Below are positions 19,005 through 27,576 of a DNA stretch of 64,000 nt, in pieces. The position numbers were made by a program, and so were the translations under genes. Under the pieces are notes generated by a model. It ran no database searches and was not told the DNA's origin. It saw only the letters and a list, made by a program, of their open reading frames with translations. Numbering within the stretch: the stretch's first letter is position 1; every line of letters starts with the position of its first letter. Source of the DNA: Citrifermentans bemidjiense Bem (GTDB lineage: Bacteria; Desulfobacterota; Desulfuromonadia; Geobacterales; Geobacteraceae); the NCBI RefSeq assembly GCF_000020725.1, contig NC_011146.1, positions 620,001 through 684,000 of the forward strand. Reading direction: 5' to 3'.

Positions 19005-19358
19005 ACCGGCTCATCGGGCGCCGCTCCGTGCTTGCAAAGGAGCAGGCGCCCCTCGGGCTTCAGCACGCGACGCATTGGTGCCTCAGCAGTGATGAAGCTT
19101 TCCCCCGTTTGTTCAAGCCATAAAAGCTCCCGACGTCCCGTCCCATTATCTCCGGTTTCGACAACATAGATTTACCTGTCCCTCCCGGCCCAGCGGCAGG
19201 GACAAAAGCGGAAACGGCCCTATTCATAGCGTATGGAGCCTTTCTTTTTCGCGGCAAATCGCTGAATCTGCGTAACTTTGTGACCTGGGTCACGCCTGGG
19301 TTGTTCCGTATGAGTTATGTTTACCTCGCACTTTAATTAGACTAGGAGGGACCTCTTC
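19005..19358. other. Intergenic stretch with a regulatory palindrome
   Basis: No gene seen. The frame at 19060-19293 on the minus strand has no binding site and no recognisable protein. The right end holds the CRP/FNR-like palindrome listed separately and the leader of the DUF922 gene. Confidence 0.5.
19279..19294 (+). promoter_or_regulatory. CRP/FNR-family operator candidate
   Basis: TGTGACCTGGGTCACG contains a perfect 14-bp palindrome (GTGACC/GGTCAC) and matches the TGTGA-N6-TCACA consensus at nine of ten positions. It lies 65 bases before the ATG of the DUF922 gene, a usual place for a Crp/Fnr-type regulator. Which member binds is unknown. Confidence 0.55.
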
Positions 19359-19988
19359 ATGTTCCGGCGCGTTACCACCCTTGCGGGCCTTATGGCTATC
19401 CTTATCCTTTGCGCCTCCCCTCTCTTTGCCGGGACCAGGAGCGCTCCTTCCTGCGAGCTGACCGCCAAGGAACGTTACACCTACTACGAGATAAGCGGCA
19501 AAGATGTCGATGACCTGCGCAGGGAGATGAACCAGAGAGGTACCGTTGGCGAGGACGGCCGGGTCTATTCCGCCCTTACCAGCTGGGACATCAACTTCTC
19601 TTATGACATAGCGCAGGACGCGAGCGGCTACCGGGTCAAGTCGGCGACTACCAACGTCGATATCGAGTATCGCCTTCCGCGTGTCGGCGCCAGTTGCACC
19701 GACCCGGAGCTGAACCTGGTGTGGGCGCGCTACTCGGAGCGCCTGCAACAGCATGAGTTCGGCCACAAGAATCTGGCCATCCAGGCTGCTTCGGAGATAA
19801 ACGAACTGCTGGCGTCGTTGCCTGCGTTCCCTACTGCAGATGCACTGGCTGCCGAGATCACACGGGTCACGGACGAGAAATTCCGGGTGCTGAAAGAGAA
19901 GCAGGTGGGATACGACGACGAAACACGGCATGGCGAGACGCAAGGGGCCATCCTCCCCAGCCGTGGCACTCGCTTCGCCGGTGCATAA
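19359..19988 (+). CDS. DUF922 secreted protein, putative zinc protease-like
   Basis: 209 residues. Signal peptide about 1-25 (ends PLFAG). The mature part has the DUF922 pattern: YTYYEISGKDVDDLRREMN near the start, ALTSWDINFSY in the middle, and a central QQHEFGHKNLA whose HExxH-like HEFGH suggests a zinc site. DUF922 is annotated in databases as a putative secreted Zn-dependent protease, without biochemical proof known to me. GGAGGG sits before ATG 19359, and a terminator follows at once. A CRP/FNR-like site lies upstream. Confidence 0.85.
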   Translation: MFRRVTTLAGLMAILILCASPLFAGTRSAPSCELTAKERYTYYEISGKDVDDLRREMNQRGTVGEDGRVYSALTSWDINFSYDIAQDASGYRVKSATTNVDIEYRLPRVGASCTDPELNLVWARYSERLQQHEFGHKNLAIQAASEINELLASLPAFPTADALAAEITRVTDEKFRVLKEKQVGYDDETRHGETQGAILPSRGTRFAGA

Positions 19989-19994
19989 GATAAA

Positions 19995-20030
19995 AAAAGG
20001 GTTACAGAGAAATCTGTAACCCTTTTCAAC
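19995..20030 (+). terminator. Terminator between DUF922 gene and repeat-protein gene
   Basis: 14-bp perfect stem (19995-20008 with 20013-20026) with A-rich and T-rich flanks on both sides, so it should work for both convergent genes. Confidence 0.85.
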
Positions 20031-20061
20031 TTCAGTGCTTTATTGGGCAGGTTGAAGGCTT

Positions 20062-20871
20062 TTACTTCCCGCCGGTACCCATGCTGCCGCCGCTGCCAGT
20101 GCCAGTGGTTCCGCCGGTACCCATGCTGCCGCCGCTGCCAGTGCCGGTTGTTCCGCCAGTACCCATGCTGCCGCCGCTGCCGGTGCCGGTTGTTCCGCCA
20201 GTGCCCATGCTGCCAGTTCCTGTGGTTCCACCGGTCCCCATACTACCGGTACCCTGGTCATAAGTTCCACCGGTTCCTCTTTGCATGGTGCCGCCAGTAC
20301 CCTGGTCATAGGTTCCGCCGGTGCCTCTTTGCATGGTGCCGCCGGTGCCCTGGTCATAGGTCCCGCCGGTGCCTCTTTGCATGGTGCCGCCGGTACCCTG
20401 GTCATAAGTGCCGCCGGTGCCTCTTTGCATAGTGTCGCCGGTACCCTGGTCATAGGTGCCGCCGGTGCCTCTTTGCATGGTGCCGCCAGTACCCTGGTCG
20501 TAGGTGCCGCCGGTGCCTCTTTGCATAGTTCCGCTAGTACCGACGTTTCCGCCGGCACCGGTACCCATTGCGCCGCCGCTACCCGTTTCCGGCCCCACTT
20601 TTTCCACGCTGAAATCCTGCCTGGTGGTGGAATGTGCTCCCACACCGCTTGGCATGCTGGATTCTGTCAGGCCACCACCAGCAGTCCCTCTGGCGCTGCC
20701 TGTTTTGTGAGTCATTGTTTTGTGGTGCGTCTTGGAAGTTTTGCTCATGGTCCCGGCTTTGTGGTGCGTACCGGAATGTTTGGTTCCGGCGGCGTAGCCT
20801 GTACCTGTCACCAATCCCATCAGGCCTGCCATGGCTATCACTGTAAACAACGCCCTTCTCACGCTTCTCAT
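20062..20871 (-). CDS. Secreted Gly/Thr-rich tandem-repeat protein
   Basis: 269 residues. Signal peptide about 1-27 (ends GTGYA). A basic His/Lys/Thr part follows (about 28-62). From residue ~110 the protein is two sets of repeats: a 16-residue unit (GTMQRGTGGTYDQGTG, about five whole copies plus partial ones) and then a shorter GSMGTGGTTGTG unit. The 16-residue unit is a 48-bp DNA repeat. GGAGG lies 8 bases before ATG 20871. No catalytic motif; most likely an extended, disordered surface or periplasmic protein. Copy number should vary between strains. Confidence 0.7.
   Translation of the reverse strand: MRSVRRALFTVIAMAGLMGLVTGTGYAAGTKHSGTHHKAGTMSKTSKTHHKTMTHKTGSARGTAGGGLTESSMPSGVGAHSTTRQDFSVEKVGPETGSGGAMGTGAGGNVGTSGTMQRGTGGTYDQGTGGTMQRGTGGTYDQGTGDTMQRGTGGTYDQGTGGTMQRGTGGTYDQGTGGTMQRGTGGTYDQGTGGTMQRGTGGTYDQGTGSMGTGGTTGTGSMGTGGTTGTGSGGSMGTGGTTGTGSGGSMGTGGTTGTGSGGSMGTGGK
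20278..20530. repeat. 48-bp in-frame tandem repeats
   Basis: Starts of consecutive units at 20278, 20326, 20374, 20422 and 20470, with a degenerate sixth at 20518. Each unit encodes the same 16 residues on the minus strand. Substitutions between units are mostly silent, so purifying selection holds the peptide. Confidence 0.9.
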
Positions 20872-21166
20872 TTTTGGGACCTCCGTTCCTCTGCTGATCT
20901 AACAGCATGAGGGGGACATCGCCGTTTCCTTCCTTTCGTTGTACCGGCGATGCCATCTTCGGGGTTGGTTCTACCGCCAACTCCCGTCCGCTTCGCCTCT
21001 GCTTGTGGGGGGATCAACCCGCCTCACACCTCATCTTTCCTGCCTCTGTGGGGTGCTGCCAATGGATATTGCATACATCTTCCCTTTCGCCTTTTCTTAA
21101 CGGTAGCACACGAAATATAAAAAGGCAACGAGTGTCATGCTGCGTAAGTGGCTGATTTTGTGCTAT

Positions 21167-22987
21167 TTACATTTCGACCCTGGTAACCACTCCCTGTAGT
21201 TTTCCTGCTGGGAGGTTGTGGAACTGGACGAAGTTGGGGGTCTGTTTCTTCATAGTGGCGAAAAATTTCCAGAACGGATTGGCCGTCTTGATGTCCTCCA
21301 CACCGTAGAAGATGACCTTTTCATCGATCCCGTTCGCCTTCAAGAGTTTCTCGATCTCTACCACCTCCATGTAGCCAGCTTTGATGACAAAGGCGTCCAG
21401 CCCGGGGCCGAGCGCAGAGGTAAGCGCGCTCTTGAGCCCGAAGGGGACATCTGTCCTGATCATGGAGATGAAGATATTGCGCTCGTAGATAATGTTGCTT
21501 CTGATGATGCTATGCACCACATAGGGTGGTACCACCGGCGTCTCCCTGGTGAAAAAAAGCCCGGTCCCGGGGATGTTCTTTCCCTTGGCGTAGATCTGAT
21601 TATAGGAGACGAGGAAGGTGTCGAGATCGAGCGGCTTGAGGGCACGGTAGAGCGCCCGCTGCCCCATGGTCCAGACCACTATGGTGGCAAAGGGGATCGA
21701 TGCGAGGACGATGGACCAGTAGCCGCCATGGGGGATCTTGTTGAGGCAGGCTGTGAAAAACACCAGGTCGACAGCGGTGACGATGACGGCGAAGGGGACC
21801 TTCCACTTCATGGAGGTGCGGCGGTAGATCATGACCATCATGATCCCGGTGATGGTCATGGTCCCGGTTACCGCCAGCCCGTAGGCGGCGGCGAGGTTCT
21901 CCGAGCGGCGGAAAACCAGCATGATGAAGATGACGGCGGCCAAAAGGCACCAGTTGACGGAGCTGATGTAGATCTGGGACTTCAGATGGCTTGAGGTGTA
22001 GTCCACCTTCAAAAGCGGCATGATGCGGGTGTTGATCCCTTGGTAGATGACGGAAAACACCCCGCTGATCATGGCCTGGGAGGCGATGATGGTGGCCATG
22101 ACCGCGAGAAGCAGGAAGGGGACGTAGAGCACGGGGGCCTGGTGCTGAATCATGGAGAAAAGGATGTTTTTCCCGCCGCCGTGGGAGAGGACGAAGGCGC
22201 CCTGGCCGAGGTAATTGATTGCCAGCGCGCAAAAAGCGAAATACCAGGCGATGACGATCGGCTTGCGACCTAGGTGCCCCATGTCGGCGTAGAGCGCCTC
22301 CCCGCCGGTGGCGCACAGGATGACCTCGGAGAGGACGAAAAAGGAGGAGAACCCGTTGTCCTGGAAGAACTTGAGGGCGTAAGCGGGGTTCATGGCTTGA
22401 ATCAGTTCCGGGCGCTGCAGCAGCGAAGCGAGGCCGGAGAGGGTGAGCGCGGCGAACCAGAGCACCATCACAGGGCCGAAGAGGCTTGCCACCCGGTCGG
22501 TGCCTTTGTATTGGAACACGAACAAAAGTACCGCGATCGCCGCGGCTATCGAGATCAGCACCGCTTGGGGCATCTGCTCCAGTCCCGGTATCAGTTCCAG
22601 CCCCTCGACCGCCGACAGGATACTGATGGCGGGGGTGATGACGCCGTCGCCCAAAAGGAGCGAGACCCCGAGGTAGGAGAGAAAGGCCACGAAAGCGACC
22701 GTTCTCCCCGGCTTCAGGAGCCGCACCAGGATCTCCTTGAGCACGATGGTCCCCCCCTCTCCTTTGCGGCTGAGCTTCATGGCGAGCCAGGAGTACTCGG
22801 CGCTGACCAGGATGGTCATGGTCCAGAATACCAGGGAGAGGATCCCCATTACGTTGTCGTAGGTGGGCTTGGTGAGGGCGAAGATGACGGTGAGGGTGTA
22901 GATGGGGCTGGTGCCGATGTCGCCGAACACCAGGCCGAACGATTTCACCACGTCTTTCCAAAGCGGTGCTGCTGCAGTTTGTTTCAT
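21167..22987 (-). CDS. kup: Kup potassium uptake permease
   Basis: 606 residues from ATG 22987 with GGAGGAG upstream; an open stretch further upstream lacks a site. The N-terminus (FGDIGTSPIYTL) and GEGGTIVLKEI, then about twelve membrane helices and a C-terminal cytoplasmic domain (about 450-606), are the Kup/HAK/KT family. It imports potassium with protons. The leader carries a ydaO-type c-di-AMP riboswitch and terminator, so uptake should fall when c-di-AMP is high, as for potassium importers in other bacteria. Confidence 0.93.
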   Translation of the reverse strand: MKQTAAAPLWKDVVKSFGLVFGDIGTSPIYTLTVIFALTKPTYDNVMGILSLVFWTMTILVSAEYSWLAMKLSRKGEGGTIVLKEILVRLLKPGRTVAFVAFLSYLGVSLLLGDGVITPAISILSAVEGLELIPGLEQMPQAVLISIAAAIAVLLFVFQYKGTDRVASLFGPVMVLWFAALTLSGLASLLQRPELIQAMNPAYALKFFQDNGFSSFFVLSEVILCATGGEALYADMGHLGRKPIVIAWYFAFCALAINYLGQGAFVLSHGGGKNILFSMIQHQAPVLYVPFLLLAVMATIIASQAMISGVFSVIYQGINTRIMPLLKVDYTSSHLKSQIYISSVNWCLLAAVIFIMLVFRRSENLAAAYGLAVTGTMTITGIMMVMIYRRTSMKWKVPFAVIVTAVDLVFFTACLNKIPHGGYWSIVLASIPFATIVVWTMGQRALYRALKPLDLDTFLVSYNQIYAKGKNIPGTGLFFTRETPVVPPYVVHSIIRSNIIYERNIFISMIRTDVPFGLKSALTSALGPGLDAFVIKAGYMEVVEIEKLLKANGIDEKVIFYGVEDIKTANPFWKFFATMKKQTPNFVQFHNLPAGKLQGVVTRVEM

Positions 22988-23042
22988 GGGCTCCTCCGAG
23001 CAGTGGACTGCGAAGAGCGGAAACAGCCCGTCAGGACGCAAA

Positions 23043-23070
23043 AAGCCGCCTGCACGAACAGGCGGCTTTA
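23043..23070 (-). terminator. Intrinsic terminator of the kup leader
   Basis: 11-bp perfect stem (23043-23053 with 23060-23070) with a minus-strand run of five T. It lies between the riboswitch aptamer and the kup start, as an expression platform. Confidence 0.85.
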
Positions 23071-23078
23071 TGGCCGTA

Positions 23079-23216
23079 TTCCATGCTCTCCCAAATGCCT
23101 ACGAGGTTAGCTGACGGGCTCGGGCTTGGAAGTGCCCTATCCATTGTCTGGAATACGCCCCTTAAGTGGGTCCCCCGCATCCGTCGGTGACGGATCTCGG
23201 CTGCTAAATTCCGGGC
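23079..23216 (-). promoter_or_regulatory. ydaO/yuaA (c-di-AMP) riboswitch of kup
   Basis: Read on the minus strand the leader holds the conserved ydaO blocks in order: GGGGGACCCA, then a GGGG-containing segment, ATAGGG, and near the end CCGAGCCCGTCAGCTAACCT, CGTAGGC and GGGAGAG. These match the ydaO-yuaA consensus as I remember it closely. A terminator follows, so ligand binding should stop transcription. The segment GTATTCC in the aptamer is complementary to GGAATAC just before the terminator, a possible anti-terminator contact. Confidence 0.85.
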
Positions 23217-23217
23217 G

Positions 23218-23245
23218 ATGATACGCCTTTGAACCGGTTTGTCAA
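23218..23245 (-). promoter_or_regulatory. Sigma-70 promoter of the kup riboswitch transcript
   Basis: Minus-strand TTGACA (23240-23245), 16-base spacer, TATCAT (23218-23223). Transcription should start near 23211, at the edge of the aptamer. Confidence 0.7.
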
Positions 23246-23296
23246 CCTCCTCATGATAGGCCCACCTCCCTCCCGTCCCATGAGCACCGAACTCCG

Positions 23297-24247
23297 CTAC
23301 TCCTTCTGGGCGGTCACCAGCTCGACGAAGTTTCCGAGCAGCGAGGCGTTGAAAGCTCCCGCTTCCGTCCGCATCGCCTTGATCGCCTCCTGGTGCGAAA
23401 CCGCCTTGCGGTAGGCCCGGTCGAGGGTTAGGGCGCTGTACATGTCGCACATGGCGGAGAGCTGGGCGCTACGGGGGATCTGGTCCCCCTTCATCCCGGT
23501 GGGGTAGCCGTTGCCGTCGTACCTTTCATGATGGTGGCGCACGATGGTGAGCGACATGTCGCCGAATCTCCCGCTGTCCTTCAGGTATTCGTACCCCTTC
23601 TGGGTGTGCTGCTTGATCTTGTAGTACTCGACGTCGGAGAGGGCGTCCGGCTTGTTCAGGATGTCGTTGGTGACGAAGATCATCCCGTAGTCGTGGAGCA
23701 TGGAGCCGATGCCGACGTCTATCAACTCGTCGGGATGGACCTGGAACAGCTTCTCGTGGGCGAGCAGGTTCAGCGCGGCCACCTGTACGCTGTGGGAGAA
23801 GATGTAGAGGTTGTGCTCCACGACCGACCCTACCGATTTGAGTGCGTGGGGCTCGTTGCTCAGATAAGACATCATGTGCTGGACCAGTTGCCGGCAGCGC
23901 TCCAGATTAGACGCCTCCTCCGGCGCCTCGAAGGCATCCACCAGGTAGTTGATGGAGGTCTGGTAGAGGATCCTCCCCTTTCTTTCGCTGTCGAGGTCGT
24001 CCCTGGTCAGCATGTCCTTCAGGCTGTTCTCCAGATAGGTGGAGATCTCCGACATATCCCCCGATCTGACGTACATGAACTCGGTGCCGGTCCGGTCCAT
24101 CCGGCTGCGATCGGCCGAGGAAAACTTCCTCTCTGCGTCCTTGTACAGGACATAGTTCCCGGCGGTTTTCATGAACAGCGGTACGGATGGGAAGTAATCA
24201 GGGTCGATGCTGTCAATACTGATGGCCCGCCAGTAAAGGTCTTTCAT
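23297..24247 (-). CDS. HD-GYP domain protein (putative cyclic dinucleotide phosphodiesterase)
   Basis: 316 residues. The N-terminal ~130 residues have no clear domain. The C-terminal half is an HD-GYP domain: His152, His185-Asp186 in LHDYG, His214, the HHH cluster at 238-240, GYP at 247-249 and Asp268 in the CDMYSALTLDRAYR segment. All metal ligands of the family seem present; the usual Lys after HDxG is Met188. Such enzymes cut c-di-GMP, and in Geobacter some cut 3',3'-cGAMP. GAGAGGA precedes ATG 24247. It lies just upstream of the kup riboswitch, which has its own promoter. Confidence 0.85.
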   Translation of the reverse strand: MKDLYWRAISIDSIDPDYFPSVPLFMKTAGNYVLYKDAERKFSSADRSRMDRTGTEFMYVRSGDMSEISTYLENSLKDMLTRDDLDSERKGRILYQTSINYLVDAFEAPEEASNLERCRQLVQHMMSYLSNEPHALKSVGSVVEHNLYIFSHSVQVAALNLLAHEKLFQVHPDELIDVGIGSMLHDYGMIFVTNDILNKPDALSDVEYYKIKQHTQKGYEYLKDSGRFGDMSLTIVRHHHERYDGNGYPTGMKGDQIPRSAQLSAMCDMYSALTLDRAYRKAVSHQEAIKAMRTEAGAFNASLLGNFVELVTAQKE

Positions 24248-24530
24248 AACGTCCTCTCTTCATCTCTCAGTATTTTTAGCTGACTCTCAATTGGCTTGGA
24301 AGATCTCGCTGCCATACTCTGAGCCGCCCCATTTTGTCGCATTCAGGTACTACTCGTCAAAACCGGATAAAACTGAAGGGACTCTTCAAAGATATCCTCC
24401 TCGGCGGGATAGTGCCCCGCCTCATTGCTTGACATGACCCCCTCTGGCTGCACCCTAAATGTTGAGTACTACATACAGTTACGGCAGGCGAGAGTGGAGA
24501 GGATTGGGAGGCACCAAAGGAGGAGCGGAA
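24248..24530. other. Intergenic stretch
   Basis: No gene, RNA or clear terminator found. One GC hairpin (near 24403-24421) without a T-run is too weak to call. The gene remnant described next begins at 24531. Confidence 0.4.
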
Positions 24531-24845
24531 ATGAGGACGACGACGGGGAGCTACGACCAATTGCAGCGTCTATAAGCCCGTGCTGGCCGAGGGACGCGTG
24601 GTGGACGTCTTCAACTGTGAGAAGAAACACGCCGAGTTTCCCCACGAGCCGACCTCAGACCAGTGGTTCGACGAGGCGCAGTTCGAAAGCTACCGCAAGC
24701 TGGGGGCGCACTCGCTGGAGCATCTTCGGGAGAAGCACGAGCTGACGCTGGAGAGGCTGTTCGACTGCACCGGCACGAAGTGCAGAAGGTGCACGACGAG
24801 GAGAAGGAGCGGGTTAGAAAGGATCCCTTCGAGACTGCACGCTAG
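24531..24845 (+). pseudogene. Remnant of a patatin-like protein gene
   Basis: A good ribosome binding site (AGGAGG) and ATG 24531 start a short frame (MRTTTGSYDQLQRL) that stops at once. From about 24560 a different frame reads YKPVLAEGRVVDVF, then EFPHEPTSDQWFDEAQFESY, which looks like the C-terminus of patatin-like phospholipase proteins. Near 24780 the sense reading moves to a third frame (VQKVHDEEKERVRKDPFETAR). So the front end and the last ~85 codons survive, the middle is deleted and there is another frameshift. The family assignment rests on memory of one segment. Confidence 0.55.
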
Positions 24846-24865
24846 AGCGCCCGGCTGCATAGATA

Positions 24866-24909
24866 AAGGGGGACAGGTCCTTACCGCCCGGCGAAAGCGC
24901 CTGTCCCCC
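24866..24909 (-). terminator. Terminator after the ChaN-like gene
   Basis: Long imperfect hairpin (24866-24877 with 24900-24911) with an inner GCGAAAGCGC stem; minus-strand tail CTTTATC. Sixteen bases past the ChaN-like stop. Confidence 0.55.
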
Positions 24910-24924
24910 GTTTCGTTTCGCCGG

Positions 24925-25773
24925 TTATTGCTCCACCAGATAGTCGGCCTCGGCGCTGCCGGCGTTTTCCTTGTTGACGAAGGGGGTCTCGGGGAGGATC
25001 ACCGTGTAGCTAAGCTTCCCCAGGCGCTGGAGCTGGTCGGGTATGCCGTATTTCACCGCATGCCAGATGCCGGTCATAACGACCATCCTGCGATCCGGTT
25101 GCTTTTCCAGGTAGCGCGCCATTTTGAGCGCCATGCCGCTGTTGCGGACCGTCTGCGCCTCGCAGAAGTTGCTGAACATCTTCCCGTTCTCGCCATGATG
25201 GCGGACCCCCTGGAACGATTTTCTCAGGAAGGCGATCTGCGGGTTTCTCAGGTCGCAACTGGTTCCGGCCGGCAGGTCCCCTTTCTCTTCGGGGGTGAGG
25301 GAGCTGAAGCCTTGCTGCGAGACCTTCCTGACGATGTGAAGCGGGACGTTCAGCGCGATCATCGGGATGCGGTTGTCCCGGGCGTAGAGGAATATCTCAC
25401 GGTACAGCGGCCAGTCGGACCAGTTCAGCTCGAATACCGCCTGCATTACCTCTTCGCTCAGTTTGCCGGCGCTCCAGGCGTCCAGTTGCACTTGGAAGTC
25501 CGACTGGATCATCTCCATCCCGATTGCCAGCGGCAGCTTGCTCTCGTTCAGGGAGCGGATCAGGTCAAGTTGCAATTCGTGGTGGTATTCGTCGTCGTGC
25601 GACTCCCCGACGACGATCACCTGGGAATCCTTGGCGGCTGCGGCAAGCTGGGGTAGGGTGACGGTCTTGCCGTCGCTGGTCCGGGTTATTATGGTGTGGG
25701 CGCCGGCCTCGGCGCTGAAGCAAAACAGTGAGATCAGCGCCAGCAGGAGCCAAGATGAGGGTGCGCGGGTCAT
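24925..25773 (-). CDS. ChaN-like (DUF399) haem-binding protein, secreted
   Basis: 282 residues. Signal peptide about 1-25 (FCFSAEAGA). The body matches the ChaN/DUF399 family: VIVVGESHDDEYHHELQLDL, IGMEMIQSDFQ and the late MVVMTGIWHAVKYGIP. Campylobacter ChaN binds haem as a dimer in the iron-uptake context. GGGAGG precedes ATG 25773. It follows the sensor kinase gene (25801-27465) by 27 bases on the same strand and may be cotranscribed, though no functional link is evident. Confidence 0.83.
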   Translation of the reverse strand: MTRAPSSWLLLALISLFCFSAEAGAHTIITRTSDGKTVTLPQLAAAAKDSQVIVVGESHDDEYHHELQLDLIRSLNESKLPLAIGMEMIQSDFQVQLDAWSAGKLSEEVMQAVFELNWSDWPLYREIFLYARDNRIPMIALNVPLHIVRKVSQQGFSSLTPEEKGDLPAGTSCDLRNPQIAFLRKSFQGVRHHGENGKMFSNFCEAQTVRNSGMALKMARYLEKQPDRRMVVMTGIWHAVKYGIPDQLQRLGKLSYTVILPETPFVNKENAGSAEADYLVEQ

Positions 25774-25800
25774 GGTCGACCTCCCTTGCTTGCGGCGAGT

Positions 25801-27465
25801 TCAGACCTCGATCTTGAACTCGGCGCCGCCGTTGACGTTGCGAACGGTGAGGCTGCCTCCCATGTTTTTCTCGATGATCATCTTGGACATAAAAAGGCCA
25901 ACCCCGCTTCCTTTTCCCAACCCCTTGGTGGTGAAGTAGGCGTCGAAGATCTTGCCGATTATCTCTTCGGGGATTCCCCCGGCATTGTCGCCGATGGTCA
26001 CCACCGTCTTCCCCTGCTCGAATCCCGAATGCACCCTGATCACCGGATGCTCAGTCTGGCGCTCCGAGAAGGCGTCCTTCGCATTGGTCAAAAGGTTCAG
26101 GATCACGTGGCTGTACTCGTTGGGAAAGCCGTTTACCTCCGGGGGGTTGGTGCAGGCGACCTCGATGTTGATCCCGGCCTTTTTGAGATTCTCCTCGATG
26201 AGCCCGACCGTCTTTACCACCACCTCGTCGACCTGGAACAGGGTCTTCTCCTTGTTGAGGACCAGAAAGTCGCGGAAATCGTCGATGGTCCTGGAGAGGT
26301 GCCTGATGATGCCCATCGCTTTTTCCACGCTCTGCTCCAGGAGTTCCCGGGTGAAGGTCCCGTGCTGGTAGGAAAGCCCCAGCACCTGCAGGTGCAGCCC
26401 GAGGACGTTAAGCGGCTGGCGCCACTGGTGCGCGATGTAGCCGAGCATCTCCCCCATCGCCGCGAGACGGCTTTGATGGATCAGCAACTGTTCCTTTTGC
26501 CGCAGTTCCTCTACCATGCGGATACGCTGCGCCGTTTCCGCCTCGAGCTCGTGGTAGGCACGCTGCAGCTCCGCATTCTGCGCCTCCCGCTCGCCCAGGA
26601 TCTGGTCTAGTGTCTCGGTACGCTGGACCACGCGCAGTTCTAGCTCCTCGTTGAGTTTTTGCAGCGCGTCCTCGGCGCACTTTCTGTTGGTGATGTCCTC
26701 GCTGAAGATGACGATTCCCCCCACCATTCCCCCAGCGTCGTACCAGGGACGGAGTTCCCAGCGCAGCCACTGGACCGTGCCGTCGGCGCGCCGGAATTCT
26801 TCGGCCTCCTCGCGCAGGATCTCTCCGGCGAGCCCGCGCTGGTGCAGCTCCTTCCAGTGCTGGGGGATCTCCGGGAATATTTCGTAGTGGCTGACCTTGA
26901 CGAGGGGGCGGTTTCCCAGGCCGTAGTCGCTGCGCCAGCGCCGGCTCGCGTAGAGGTAACGCATCTCGCTGTCGAACATGGCAAGCGGCACCGGCGCGTA
27001 CTCGATGAAAAGTTTCAGCAGCTCTTGGGATCTCCGCAGGTCCGTCTCCTTGCGTCGCAGCTCGTCGACCAGATCGACCAGTTCTTTGGTGCGCTCCTCC
27101 ATCCGCCGTTCAAGTTGCTCGCGCCCCGAGGTCGCCTCCGCCAGCGTCAGCCGGATCTGTCGGTCCGCTCTTCTGAGTCGTTCGTGGAACAGCGAGAAAA
27201 GAATGCCCATGCCGGCGAAGATGAGCAGCGCGATTGCTGTCGAGGGGTGCTCCAGCGAGAAACTTTGTTCGGGGGGGATGAAGAAATACCAGACGACCGT
27301 CGCGGAGAAAGCTGTAGCCAGGAGCCCCGCTACCCTTCCCCCGGCCCAGGAGCTTAGGAATACTGCGGGGTAGAAGAAGAGCCAGACATAGGGGCGCAGT
27401 CTTTCCCACAAAAGCCACTGCAGCGCCAACGCCGCCAGGGGGAAGAACGAGGCCAAAACCCACAT
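25801..27465 (-). CDS. Membrane PAS sensor histidine kinase, HisKA_4-like
   Basis: 554 residues from ATG 27465, chosen because AGGAGG lies six bases upstream; an in-frame GTG at 27576 would add 37 basic residues but has no binding site. The front is a KdpD-like membrane block of three or four helices, then a coiled coil (about 115-150), a PAS domain (about 165-280) with a long coiled coil after it, and a kinase core with IAHQWRQPLN, the H-box of the HWRQPLN subgroup. The ATPase has NLLTNAKDAF, DNAGGIP and KGSGVGLFMSK. No receiver is present; its partner is unlinked. It probably shares a transcript with the ChaN-like gene. Confidence 0.85.
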   Translation of the reverse strand: MWVLASFFPLAALALQWLLWERLRPYVWLFFYPAVFLSSWAGGRVAGLLATAFSATVVWYFFIPPEQSFSLEHPSTAIALLIFAGMGILFSLFHERLRRADRQIRLTLAEATSGREQLERRMEERTKELVDLVDELRRKETDLRRSQELLKLFIEYAPVPLAMFDSEMRYLYASRRWRSDYGLGNRPLVKVSHYEIFPEIPQHWKELHQRGLAGEILREEAEEFRRADGTVQWLRWELRPWYDAGGMVGGIVIFSEDITNRKCAEDALQKLNEELELRVVQRTETLDQILGEREAQNAELQRAYHELEAETAQRIRMVEELRQKEQLLIHQSRLAAMGEMLGYIAHQWRQPLNVLGLHLQVLGLSYQHGTFTRELLEQSVEKAMGIIRHLSRTIDDFRDFLVLNKEKTLFQVDEVVVKTVGLIEENLKKAGINIEVACTNPPEVNGFPNEYSHVILNLLTNAKDAFSERQTEHPVIRVHSGFEQGKTVVTIGDNAGGIPEEIIGKIFDAYFTTKGLGKGSGVGLFMSKMIIEKNMGGSLTVRNVNGGAEFKIEV

Positions 27466-27576
27466 CCGCAGCCTCCTGCGCGGGTTGTGGCCGGGCTCCT
27501 TTGTTGCTGCCGCTGTAGTGCGCCGGTCGAAACGCCGGCGTGAAGGGGCATTATCATTGGGATTTGTTAATTGCAC

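Noticed and set aside
20278-20530. CRISPR-like periodic repeats
   Set aside because: The 48-bp units are directly adjacent with no spacers and stay in frame within a secreted protein with a ribosome binding site.
24403-24421. Hairpin as a terminator
   Set aside because: Short GC stem without a T-run on either strand.
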